Of a stretch of 64,000 nt of DNA, positions 56,767-64,000 are shown piece by piece (positions within the stretch are counted from its first letter, which is position 1; each line of letters begins with the position of its first letter). The DNA comes from Microlunatus endophyticus (GTDB lineage Bacteria > Actinomycetota > Actinomycetes > Propionibacteriales > Propionibacteriaceae): positions 496,001 through 560,000 of the forward strand of contig NZ_BMMZ01000001.1 of the NCBI RefSeq assembly GCF_014646195.1, in the 5' to 3' direction. A model generated the notes under the pieces. It searched no databases. It was not told the origin of the DNA and was given only the letters and a program-made list of their open reading frames with translations. The translations under genes were made by a program, and so were the position numbers.

Positions 56767-57758
56767 GCACGGTGGCGGTGATGGGATCGGGGTCCTGGGG
56801 GACCGCAATGGCGCTGACCCTGTCCGACAACGATCACCGGGTCACCATCCGGGCCCGTCGGGCGGAGGTCTGCGACAAGATCAACAATGATCATCGCAAC
56901 CCCGACTACTTCACCGACCTCGAGCTGCCGCCCTCGCTGCGGGCCGAACGCGATCCCCAGATCGCCATGCAGGACGCCGAATTCGTGGTCCTGGCAGTGC
57001 CGTCGCAGTCGTTGCGCGAGACCCTGTCCCAATGGCAGATCTCCGATCAGGCAGTGATCGTCAGCCTGGCGAAGGGCATCGAGCTCGGCAGCGGCCTGCG
57101 GATGAGTCAGGTGATCATGGAGGTGACCGGCGCCGGTCCGGAGCGGATCGCCGTCCTGACCGGGCCCAATCTCTCCCACGAGATCGCCCGCCGACAACCT
57201 GCTGCCGCGGTCGTCGCCAGTGTCCGGGAGGAGACGGCGATCGCTGTCCAGCAGCTGTTCCACACCGCTACCTTCCGGCCCTACACCAACACCGACGTGA
57301 TCGGTTGCGAGCTGGGTGGCGCGACCAAGAACGTGATCGCCCTGGCCGTGGGCATGGCGGCCGGGATGGGCTACGGCGCCAACGCCACTGCGTCTTTGAT
57401 CACCCGCGGCCTGGCCGAGATCATCCGGCTCGGCGAGGCGATGGGCGCCGATCCGCATACCTTCTCCGGGCTCGCCGGGATCGGGGATCTTGTCGCCACC
57501 TGCTCCTCGCCGCTGTCGCGCAACCGCACCTTCGGCGAGGAACTCGGCCGCGGCCGGACCGTCGCTGAGATCGCCGGATCCACCCGGCAGGTCGCCGAGG
57601 GCGTCAAGTCCTGCTTCTCGATCAAAGCACTCGCGGAGAAGCACCACGTGGAGATGCCGATCACCTATGCCGTCTGCGCGGTGATCGAAGGATCACTCGA
57701 CCCGCGATCACTGGTCCAGGCACTGCTGGCGCGGGCGCCCAAACCCGAGCGTTACTGA
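56763..57758 (+). CDS. gpsA: Glycerol-3-phosphate dehydrogenase [NAD(P)+]
   Basis: 331 residues. The NAD-binding GSGSWGTAMALTL is at residues 8-20, the catalytic Lys-x4 region is in GGATKNVIALAVGMAAG, and the C-terminal helical domain follows. It reduces dihydroxyacetone phosphate to glycerol-3-phosphate for phospholipid synthesis. It is encoded with plsC; this order beside cofC and hup is conserved in mycobacteria. Confidence 0.95.
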   Translation: MSTVAVMGSGSWGTAMALTLSDNDHRVTIRARRAEVCDKINNDHRNPDYFTDLELPPSLRAERDPQIAMQDAEFVVLAVPSQSLRETLSQWQISDQAVIVSLAKGIELGSGLRMSQVIMEVTGAGPERIAVLTGPNLSHEIARRQPAAAVVASVREETAIAVQQLFHTATFRPYTNTDVIGCELGGATKNVIALAVGMAAGMGYGANATASLITRGLAEIIRLGEAMGADPHTFSGLAGIGDLVATCSSPLSRNRTFGEELGRGRTVAEIAGSTRQVAEGVKSCFSIKALAEKHHVEMPITYAVCAVIEGSLDPRSLVQALLARAPKPERY

Positions 57759-57793
57759 GTCGGCCTGACCCGTGGTCACGGTACGTTGCGGCG

Positions 57794-59305
57794 GTGACGT
57801 CCCCCACCGCCGCAGACCGCACTTCCGTCAGTCCGCACCGGGAGGATCGCTGGAGTCCGTGGGGGTGGCTGGCTCTGGCACCCGCTGTGGTGTTGTTGGC
57901 GTGGCAGTTGGTCGTGCCGGCTGTCCGTACGGTCCGGTGGAGCTTGAGCGCGACACTGGATTACTTCACCGCCCCGCAGGCCACCGGATTCTCCACGCAC
58001 AACTTCGCCGCGCCCCACGTCTTCGTCGACTCAGTGCTGGTGGGGCTGGCACAGGGCTGTCTGTTGCTGGCCGGCGGACTGATCATCGGTCCCGTGATCG
58101 GGATCCTTGCCTCCCGATCGACGGCGCGGGTCGGCACGTTCATCCGCATCCTGTTGGCGCTCTTCCTCGTCAGCTACGCCCCGGTGGGTGTCCTGCTGAC
58201 GCTGCCCACGCAGCAGCTGCGATCCCATCCGGTGATCATCACTGTCGTTGTCGGCTACCTGCCGATCGTCATTGCTGTCACGGCGCTCGCCCAGCTCTCC
58301 ACGCGGAGGCTGAGCGTCTCGTTGATCATTGGTGGCGTGACCGTGCTCGGCTGTCTGGCCTGGGGTCTGCAATCGTTCGATCTCTCGGCCCTCATGGTTT
58401 CCCGGGATCCGGGGTCGGGTGAATTCCTGTACCGCAACCTGGTGAATCTCCAACCCGGTCGCGCGGCGGCACTGGCGGTGGTGCTCCTGGTCATCCTGTG
58501 GGTGTTCGGGGCAGTCGCAGGCCTGCTCTTGGTGGCGTCGAAGATCCGATTCGATGTCCACGAATCGCCCGCTCCGGGTCGGCTGCTGCCGGGAATCGTC
58601 GCGGCGACCGTGGGCTGCGTTGTCGCGCTGGCATTGATGATCGCGCAACGGAACTGGGTATCGGCCCTGTTCGACATCGGATCGTTGCCCCCGGGCATGA
58701 CCCGGCCGGAGGCGGCACGATCGGTGATCGACAGTTGGCTGCCACCGCTGGTCGCGCTGCCGGCCCAGTTGTGCGTTGCCGGGCTTGCCGCCTTCGGTAT
58801 CGGGTGGCTCCGGCCGGCGGGCCGGTACAGCCGGTGGCTTCTGATGATCTTCGCCCCGTGGCTCCTCGTCGGCCTCACCCCGCTGCTGCCGGAGCACTTC
58901 CTCCGGCTGATCTCGGCGGGTCGCCTGAACTCGTTCATCGCACTCGTCCCGCCGGTCTGGGTCGCAGTGCCGGCGATCTTCGCACTCACCCCGCTGTTCT
59001 CGGCGCTTCGCCGTAGATTCCGGGCCGGGCCGTTGTTCGGCGGCCTGTTGTTGACGGCGCTGCTGCTCGTGATCCCTGCGGTGCAGTCGATCCAACTGGG
59101 TCTTGTGGCCAGTTCGAACGTCCGTAAAGCACCTGCCGGAGTGCAGCTCATGATCGAGTGGATCTCGGGAAGGTACGGCACGGGCGATCATGCCGGCGTC
59201 TGGCTGCTCCTGCCCCCGCCTCTATTGGCAATCCTGGCCGCCGCGGCGGTGGTCGCCGTTCTGCTGGTGCGAACGATCAGGATCGAGCGAGGTCCAGAGC
59301 TGTGA
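57794..59305 (+). CDS. Polytopic membrane protein resembling sugar ABC permeases
   Basis: 503 residues with a GTG start and about twelve hydrophobic helices. The opening helix LALAPAVVLLAWQLVVPAV recalls MalF/UgpA-type permeases, but the EAA loop that contacts an ATPase is not recognisable, and no ATPase or binding protein is nearby. A second half with the same pattern could be an internal duplication. Its function is unknown; a degenerate or self-standing transporter is possible. Its end overlaps the convergent PLP enzyme gene by 29 bases. Confidence 0.6.
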   Translation: MTSPTAADRTSVSPHREDRWSPWGWLALAPAVVLLAWQLVVPAVRTVRWSLSATLDYFTAPQATGFSTHNFAAPHVFVDSVLVGLAQGCLLLAGGLIIGPVIGILASRSTARVGTFIRILLALFLVSYAPVGVLLTLPTQQLRSHPVIITVVVGYLPIVIAVTALAQLSTRRLSVSLIIGGVTVLGCLAWGLQSFDLSALMVSRDPGSGEFLYRNLVNLQPGRAAALAVVLLVILWVFGAVAGLLLVASKIRFDVHESPAPGRLLPGIVAATVGCVVALALMIAQRNWVSALFDIGSLPPGMTRPEAARSVIDSWLPPLVALPAQLCVAGLAAFGIGWLRPAGRYSRWLLMIFAPWLLVGLTPLLPEHFLRLISAGRLNSFIALVPPVWVAVPAIFALTPLFSALRRRFRAGPLFGGLLLTALLLVIPAVQSIQLGLVASSNVRKAPAGVQLMIEWISGRYGTGDHAGVWLLLPPPLLAILAAAAVVAVLLVRTIRIERGPEL

Positions 59306-60389
59306 GCAGATCGCTCGCGAGATCGTCGACGTGTTCGACACCGACCGACATCCGCACCAGCCCCGGCGGCACGGAAGGCAGCTCCGACGGCCAGCGCCGG
59401 CGGCGCTCCAGGGTCGACTCCACACCGCCGAGGCTCGTCGCGTGTACCCACAAGCGCAGGTTGCCGATGAAGCGGTCGGCACTCTCGGCATCAGTGAGAT
59501 CGATGGCGAGCATCGATCCGAAGCCGGGGTAGCGGACCCGATCGACCAGTGGGTGATCGGCCAACAGACCGGCCAGTACCTTGGCGCTGGCCTCGGCCTG
59601 GCGCAGCCGGACCGGCAGCGTACGGATCCCGCGCAGGACCAGATACGCCTCCAGCACGCCCGGGGTCGCGCCGTGCAGCTTGCGGGCGCTCTCGGCACGA
59701 GCGACAAGCTCGGCATCGGTGTCGGACCCGAAGACCAGGATTCCGCACAGCGCATCGGAATGCCCGGACAGGAACTTGGTCGCCGAATGCAGCACGATGT
59801 CAGCTCCCTGCGTCAGCGGCTGCTGCAGCAGCGGGGTGGCGAAGGTGTTGTCCACCAGCAGCAGGCATTCCGCCGGCAGTGCGGCGGCGATCGCGGGAAG
59901 GTCGGCGACATCCATGGTCGGGTTGGCCGGGGTCTCGATCCAGACCAGTTCGGCGCCGTCGGCCGCCCGCAGCACCGCAGCGGTATCGGCGATGTCGACC
60001 GTACGGACCGTCAGGCCGTGCCGCTGCCGGTACTCATCGGCCAGGCCGGCGACTCCCAGATAGCAATGCTCTGGAATCACGATCGTGGCGTCGGCGGGCA
60101 CGGCAGCCAGCACGGCAGCGGCGGCGGCCATCCCACTGGCGAAGGCCAGCGCCCGGGACCCTCCCTCGAGGGCAGCAACCGTATCCTCCAGCGCGCTCCA
60201 GCCGGCATTGCCGTAGCGGCCGTAACCGACGAGGTCGGTCGTGCTGCCGCCGATATAGGTCGAGGCGGGCACGATCGGCTGGTTCAGCGGCGCGTCGGGC
60301 ACCCGGTCGGGCCGTCCGGCGGCGACGGCGAGGGTCTCGGGCTTCCAGTTCGGATGGCCGCCGATGGCCTGGTCTCGGTCGTTCTGCAT
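59277..60389 (-). CDS. Cys/Met-metabolism PLP-dependent enzyme (cystathionine gamma-lyase/synthase type)
   Basis: 370 residues. The PLP lysine lies in LHSATKFLSGHSD near 203, YGRYGNAGWSALED near 56-69 is the usual N-terminal active-site loop, and ETPANPTMDVADL and VDNTFATPLLQQPL are conserved. The family includes cystathionine gamma-lyase, gamma-synthase and related enzymes; the first is favoured but not proven. It is divergent from ddl and overlaps the permease-like gene at its 3' end. Confidence 0.88.
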   Translation of the reverse strand: MQNDRDQAIGGHPNWKPETLAVAAGRPDRVPDAPLNQPIVPASTYIGGSTTDLVGYGRYGNAGWSALEDTVAALEGGSRALAFASGMAAAAAVLAAVPADATIVIPEHCYLGVAGLADEYRQRHGLTVRTVDIADTAAVLRAADGAELVWIETPANPTMDVADLPAIAAALPAECLLLVDNTFATPLLQQPLTQGADIVLHSATKFLSGHSDALCGILVFGSDTDAELVARAESARKLHGATPGVLEAYLVLRGIRTLPVRLRQAEASAKVLAGLLADHPLVDRVRYPGFGSMLAIDLTDAESADRFIGNLRLWVHATSLGGVESTLERRRRWPSELPSVPPGLVRMSVGVEHVDDLASDLLTALDLARS

Positions 60390-60485
60390 AGGTCACAGTC
60401 TGCGATATGCGGCTGCCACGGCTGTGCGCGGCTACGACGTGCAGGCTCAACAGCCATGTAAGGTCGCGATGACGAAGGAGGGCAG

Positions 60486-61619
60486 ATGGCAAGGATCCGG
60501 GTCGCGTTGGTGTTCGGCGGCGCGAGCGAGGAGCATCCCGTGTCCTGTCTGACGGCGCACGGCGTCGCCGCTGCCCTCGACCCGGAGCGCTATGACGTCG
60601 TCGGGGTGGGCATCACCCGTGACGGACGCTGGGTGGTCGTGCCGCGTGAGGAGATCATCGCCCTCGACGTACAGGACGGACAGCTTCCCGAGTTGACGAC
60701 CAATGGCCTGACCGGATCCGGATCACAGGCGATCCTGTTGCCGGGCACCACGGGCAGCCAGCTGGTGCGGCGTGCCGAAGGCGGGGCGGCGCTGGCCGAG
60801 GTCGGCCCGGTGGACGTCGCCTTCGCCCTGCTGCACGGCCCGTTCGGCGAGGACGGCACGATCCAGGGGCTCTTCGAGATGATGGGCACCCGCTATGTCG
60901 GCTCGGGAGTGCTGGCCAGCGCCGTCGGCATGGACAAGCACTACATGAAAACCGTCTTCGCCGCCGCCGGACTGCCGGTCGGGCCGTACGCGGTGATCAC
61001 CCCGGCCGACTGGCGCCGCGATCCGGCCCAGGCGCTGAAGTCGGTGTCCTCGTTGAACTATCCGCTCTACGTCAAGCCGGCCCGCGGCGGCTCCAGCATC
61101 GGGATCACCAAGATCATCGACGAGTCCCAGCTGGAGGCGGCGATCGACTACGCCCACCGCTTCGACCCCAAGATCGTGGTCGAGGAGGGGCTCGAACACG
61201 CTCGCGAGCTGGAGTGTGGCGTGCTGGAGTCGCTGGACGGCGGCCTGCCGCAGGTCAGCGCCGTGGCCGAGATCAGGATGCACAACGACTCAGGCTTCTA
61301 CGACTTCCAGGCCAAGTACCTGCCGGAGGAGCAGGTCGATCTCGACGTACCCGCCCAGCACCTGGATGCCGACGTGGTCGCGGAACTGCAGGCACTGGCC
61401 TCGCGGGCGTTCGAGTCGATCGGCGGCGAAGGCCTGGCCCGGGTGGACTTCTTCCTGACCGCTGAAGGACGCCCGGTGATCAACGAGATCAACACGATGC
61501 CCGGCTTCACCGAGCACTCGATGTTTCCGCAGGTCTGGGCTGCCAGCGGTATCGACTATCCGAGTCTGGTCGATCGGTTGCTGCAGCTGGCCGTCAAACG
61601 GCCGACCGGCCTGCGCTGA
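60486..61619 (+). CDS. ddl: D-alanine-D-alanine ligase
   Basis: 377 residues from an ATG with GAAGGAGG upstream. ATP-grasp enzyme: the N-terminal VALVFGGASEEHPVS, the ATP loop KPARGGSSIGITKI (about 195-208) and the C-terminal INEINTMPGFTEHSMFP with metal ligands. It makes the D-Ala-D-Ala of peptidoglycan. The length and the EEH...VS motif are typical. The stop lies in a TGATCA hexamer. Confidence 0.96.
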   Translation: MARIRVALVFGGASEEHPVSCLTAHGVAAALDPERYDVVGVGITRDGRWVVVPREEIIALDVQDGQLPELTTNGLTGSGSQAILLPGTTGSQLVRRAEGGAALAEVGPVDVAFALLHGPFGEDGTIQGLFEMMGTRYVGSGVLASAVGMDKHYMKTVFAAAGLPVGPYAVITPADWRRDPAQALKSVSSLNYPLYVKPARGGSSIGITKIIDESQLEAAIDYAHRFDPKIVVEEGLEHARELECGVLESLDGGLPQVSAVAEIRMHNDSGFYDFQAKYLPEEQVDLDVPAQHLDADVVAELQALASRAFESIGGEGLARVDFFLTAEGRPVINEINTMPGFTEHSMFPQVWAASGIDYPSLVDRLLQLAVKRPTGLR

Positions 61620-61632
61620 TCATGACCGCTGA

Positions 61633-62124
61633 TCAGACGCAGGGTTGGACCACCGGCAGCTGATCGCTGATCGCCTTCGACAGGTCGACCAGCGGATCCG
61701 ACGGAACGTACTTCTTCGGCACCATCACCTGGGCGTACACCTTCCGCCCGATCGTGGTGAAGCGGTAGCCGGCGGCCTGTTTCTCGGAGAACCAGCCGAC
61801 GCCGTTGACTTCGAAGCATTCACTCGCCGCATTCAGTGCCGGAGGTTTGGGCACGCCGCAGGACAGGGTGATCGCCGGATCGCCCCAAGCCGCGGTGTAC
61901 GGCGACGGATGGGCGATCTCACGGCGCTTCTGGCTGTCGACGACGTCGGGGGTGTGGGAGACCAGGTCCCGGCAGATCGTCCGGGCCTTCGCCTGCGGCG
62001 TCGGTGCGGTCAGGTCCACCGGACCGGAACAGGCGGCCAGCACTGCGACGGCGGCTGCGACTCCGGCCAGAGCCGGGAGACGTCCGAGCCGGAACAACCC
62101 GGTCGGATGAGATTGTGGCGACAA
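61633..62124 (-). CDS. DUF3515 lipoprotein
   Basis: 163 residues from a TTG, one base after the AsnC-domain gene. A signal peptide ends in the lipobox LAAC near residues 29-32. The mature part has conserved cysteines (TICRDL, LSCGVPK, SECFEV, PCV) and the ITLSCGVPKP and GWFSEKQAAGYRF motifs of DUF3515, an actinobacterial family that lies beside ddl in mycobacteria too. The function is unknown; it sits on the outside of the cytoplasmic membrane. Confidence 0.85.
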   Translation of the reverse strand: MSPQSHPTGLFRLGRLPALAGVAAAVAVLAACSGPVDLTAPTPQAKARTICRDLVSHTPDVVDSQKRREIAHPSPYTAAWGDPAITLSCGVPKPPALNAASECFEVNGVGWFSEKQAAGYRFTTIGRKVYAQVMVPKKYVPSDPLVDLSKAISDQLPVVQPCV

Positions 62125-62125
62125 C

Positions 62126-62362
62126 TCAGATGTGCACCACCGGACAGGTGACCGTGCGGGTGATGCCGGCGACGGTCTGCACCTTGGCGACGACCAGCGA
62201 GCCGAGCTCGTCGACGCTGGCGGCCTCGGCGCGCACGATCACGTCGTACGGGCCGGTGACGTCCTCTGCCAGCGTCACGCCGGAGATGTCGCGGATCTGC
62301 GCTGCGACATCGGCCGCCTGGCCGACACCTGTCTGAACCAGGATGTACGCCTGCACGGACAT
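62126..62362 (-). CDS. AsnC/Lrp ligand-binding-domain protein
   Basis: 78 residues, just the RAM domain of Lrp/AsnC proteins without a DNA-binding part. AYILVQTGVG opens the first strand, and the turn GPYDVIVRAEA and the CPVV end are conserved. These stand-alone domains can form rings and bind amino acids. Its position between thiL and the DUF3515 gene is conserved in actinobacteria. Its role is unknown. Confidence 0.88.
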   Translation of the reverse strand: MSVQAYILVQTGVGQAADVAAQIRDISGVTLAEDVTGPYDVIVRAEAASVDELGSLVVAKVQTVAGITRTVTCPVVHI

Positions 62363-62442
62363 AGTGACCCACCCTCCTGAAGTACGCTCTGGCGGGGATC
62401 ACGCTACCTCAGAAGATTGACCGTCATGGATGGAGAGAGTCC

Positions 62443-63420
62443 TTGAGCCTGTTCAGCCAGCCGACGACCCCGGGCGGACCGACGCTGGCCGAGGTCGGCG
62501 AATTCGGGTTGATCGACATGATCACCGCAGGGCTGCCCGAGCGCTCCGACGTGCTGATCGGGCCTGGCGACGACGGCGCCGTGCTGACGATCGACGGACC
62601 CGTGGTGTGCTCGGTCGATCTGCTGATCGAGGGCGTGCACTTCAAGACCCAGTGGTCACCGGCGGAATCCGTCGGGCGCAAGGCGATCGCGGTCAACGTC
62701 GCCGACATCGAGGCGATGGGTGGCACCGCGACCGGTGCCGTCGTCGGATTCGCGGCGCCACCGGACACCCCGCAGGCCTGGGTGCTGGATTTCGCCCGCG
62801 GGCTGCGCGCCGAGTGTGACACGACCGGAGTGGCCCTGCTCGGCGGCGACATCACCCGCTCGGACGAGATCGCGATCTCGGTCACGGTCTTCGGCACCCT
62901 GGAGGGTCGGGCCGCCGTCACTCGTTCCGGCGCCCGGCCCGGCGACGTCGTCGCGCTCTGCGGACGATCGGGCTGGGCGGCCGCCGGTTGGGCGGTGCTC
63001 GGCCGCGGATTCCGCTCCCCTCGGGCCGCGGTGACGGCCTACCAGGTGCCGGAAGTGCCGTACGGGCAGGGAAAAGTTGCTGCATTGGCCGGCGCGACAT
63101 CCATGATCGACATCTCCGACGGACTGCTGGCTGATCTTGGTCACATCGCCGAGAGGTCCGGGGTGTCCATCGACGTTCACCGTGATGCCTTCGAGGTGCC
63201 GGATCCCTTGCACGCCGTCGCCGCGGCGACCGGGTCGGACCCGTACATCCTGATCCTGACCGGTGGCGAGGACCACGGGCTGGCAGCGACGTTCGCGGAC
63301 GGCGACGTCCCGCAAGGCTGGACGGTGATCGGAACGGTCGACGAGCCGGCGGACGGTCCGGCCGTCACTGTCGACGGTGCGGCCTGGGACGACAGCACTG
63401 GCTGGGACCACTACCACTGA
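62443..63420 (+). CDS. thiL: Thiamine-monophosphate kinase
   Basis: 325 residues from a TTG. Motifs of the AIR synthase-like fold: GPGDDGAVL near 40-48, VDLLIEGVHF near 59, VNVADIEAMGG near 83 and the second half SMIDISDGLLADLGHIA and TGGEDHGL. It phosphorylates thiamine monophosphate to the active cofactor. GGAGAG stands about 6 bases upstream and no other in-frame start exists nearby. Confidence 0.93.
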   Translation: MSLFSQPTTPGGPTLAEVGEFGLIDMITAGLPERSDVLIGPGDDGAVLTIDGPVVCSVDLLIEGVHFKTQWSPAESVGRKAIAVNVADIEAMGGTATGAVVGFAAPPDTPQAWVLDFARGLRAECDTTGVALLGGDITRSDEIAISVTVFGTLEGRAAVTRSGARPGDVVALCGRSGWAAAGWAVLGRGFRSPRAAVTAYQVPEVPYGQGKVAALAGATSMIDISDGLLADLGHIAERSGVSIDVHRDAFEVPDPLHAVAAATGSDPYILILTGGEDHGLAATFADGDVPQGWTVIGTVDEPADGPAVTVDGAAWDDSTGWDHYH

Positions 63421-63472
63421 AGTCGACCCGTCGGCGCTGTCGAAATCGGCGGTCTTCATGTGTCGTCGTCCT

Positions 63473-63490
63473 TGACAGGACTCTCTGTCA
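63473..63490. promoter_or_regulatory. Inverted repeat TGACAG-n6-CTGTCA upstream of cobT
   Basis: TGACAG at 63473-63478 and CTGTCA at 63485-63490, perfect 6-bp arms, including a TTGACA-like -35 element at 63472-63477. It is a likely operator or palindromic promoter overlap 135 bases before cobT. Confidence 0.5.
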
Positions 63491-63625
63491 GACTCGATCC
63501 ACGAGGAAGGAACGACTGCAGCATTGCCGGCGCCCCGGGTCCGGGACGGTCGGCTGTGCTGGTCCCGTACCAGTGGCCGGGCGGGCAGAGTTGGCCACGA
63601 CCATCACCGAGCATCAGGAGCGCCG

Positions 63626-64000
63626 ATGACCGATACCGCCCCACCCGTGGCTGTGCCCACGCCGATACCGGCGCCGGATCAGCGCGCCGAACGCCTGGCC
63701 CGCGAGCACCTGGACGGCCTGGCCAAGCCGCTGGGCTCGCTCGGCCGGCTGGAGGATCTCGCCGCGTGGATCTCGGCCTGCCAGGGCAGCGTCCCGGCGC
63801 GGCCGCTGGACCGGGTCCGGGCGATCGTGCTGGCCGGCGACCACGGGGTCGCCGAGCACGGGGTCTCGGCCTATCCGCGCGAGGTGACGCCGGCGATGGT
63901 TCGCACCTTCGTCGCGGGCCGGGCCGCCGCGACCGTGCTCGCCGCCCAGCATGGGGTCGACCTGCGGATCTACGATCTCGGTGTCGATGACGACCTGTCG
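63626..64000 (+). CDS. cobT: Nicotinate-nucleotide-dimethylbenzimidazole phosphoribosyltransferase, N-terminal part
   Basis: The first 125 codons of a gene that continues past the window. Motifs LDGLAKPLGSLGRLEDLA (about 28-45) and VLAGDHGVAEHGVSAYP (about 70-86) identify CobT, which forms alpha-ribazole phosphate, the lower ligand of cobalamin. The ATG at 63626 follows an AGGAG-containing segment. No cobalamin riboswitch core is recognisable upstream; only hairpins and the TGACAG palindrome are visible there. Confidence 0.9.
   Translation, partial: MTDTAPPVAVPTPIPAPDQRAERLAREHLDGLAKPLGSLGRLEDLAAWISACQGSVPARPLDRVRAIVLAGDHGVAEHGVSAYPREVTPAMVRTFVAGRAAATVLAAQHGVDLRIYDLGVDDDLS

Noticed and set aside
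62441..62460. ThiL start as another copy of the CTTGAGCCTGT repeat
   Set aside because: Only about ten bases match and the rest differs, so chance is the simpler explanation.
63421..63625. Possible cobalamin riboswitch before cobT
   Set aside because: Neither the conserved core nor a clear B12 box could be matched by eye, so no feature is claimed.

Overview
The window comes from a high-GC actinobacterium. Nearly every real gene has G or C in the third codon position, and GTG and TTG starts are common. Two gene orders typical of actinomycetes are present: pafB-pafC-tatA-tatC with helY, and the block running from ilvBNC through leuB, gltX, ndgR, leuCD, hup, cofC, gpsA, ddl and thiL, which I recall from the mycobacterial chromosome. 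CofC implies coenzyme F420. CimA, and the large number of TGATCA hexamers at gene ends, would fit a Propionibacteriales-type genome, but the genus cannot be proven from the window.

Layout. 1-2.7 kb: end of an SRPBCC gene, an ArsR and a PadR regulator, and a DrrAB-like ABC exporter. 2.7-7.4 kb: a minus-strand run with a small kinase, a GH32 beta-fructosidase, a DUF3866 protein, a short-chain dehydrogenase and glutamyl-Q tRNA(Asp) synthetase. 7.5-15.2 kb: the conserved core pafB, pafC, tatA, tatC, a lipid/diacylglycerol kinase and the Ski2-like helicase helY. 15.2-23.4 kb: mixed accessory genes (DUF1905, a DUF222-HNH gene, glyoxalase, a pyruvyltransferase with a coiled-coil tail, a secreted lamin-tail protein), then hisF, a hydroxyacid dehydrogenase, HIT and a GT87 mannosyltransferase. 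23.4-32.5 kb: ilvD, a winged-helix protein, and a sugar uptake/oxidation cluster (FrcBCA-like ABC importer, aldo-keto reductase, amidohydrolase, convergent RhmD-like dehydratase). 32.5-42.3 kb: branched-chain amino acid genes ilvBNC, leuB, ilvE and cimA, with two recognisable attenuator leaders. 42.4-51 kb: talarate/galactarate dehydratase, two tandem acetyltransferases, deoA, a FAH-family hydrolase, gltX, a CPBP protease and tRNA-Gln. 51-56 kb: ndgR divergent from leuCD, hup and cofC. 56-64 kb: plsC-gpsA, a permease-like protein, a Cys/Met PLP enzyme, ddl, a DUF3515 lipoprotein, an AsnC-domain protein, thiL and the start of cobT.

How the genes fit together. IlvB, IlvN, IlvC, IlvD and IlvE make valine and isoleucine. 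LeuC, LeuD and LeuB complete leucine and, with CimA, give a threonine-independent route to 2-oxobutyrate for isoleucine. Control can be read directly: an Ile-Leu-Val-Leu leader peptide before ilvB, a peptide with three consecutive isoleucine codons before cimA, and NdgR beside leuCD.

No CRISPR array, prophage, intact insertion sequence or recognisable new defence system was found. The most interesting signals are regulatory (the cimA and ilvB leaders, the PadR operator over its own start codon, the leaderless ndgR promoter), repeat families, a probably metal-deficient amidohydrolase, a cofC with an extra domain, and pafBC without an adjacent pafA.
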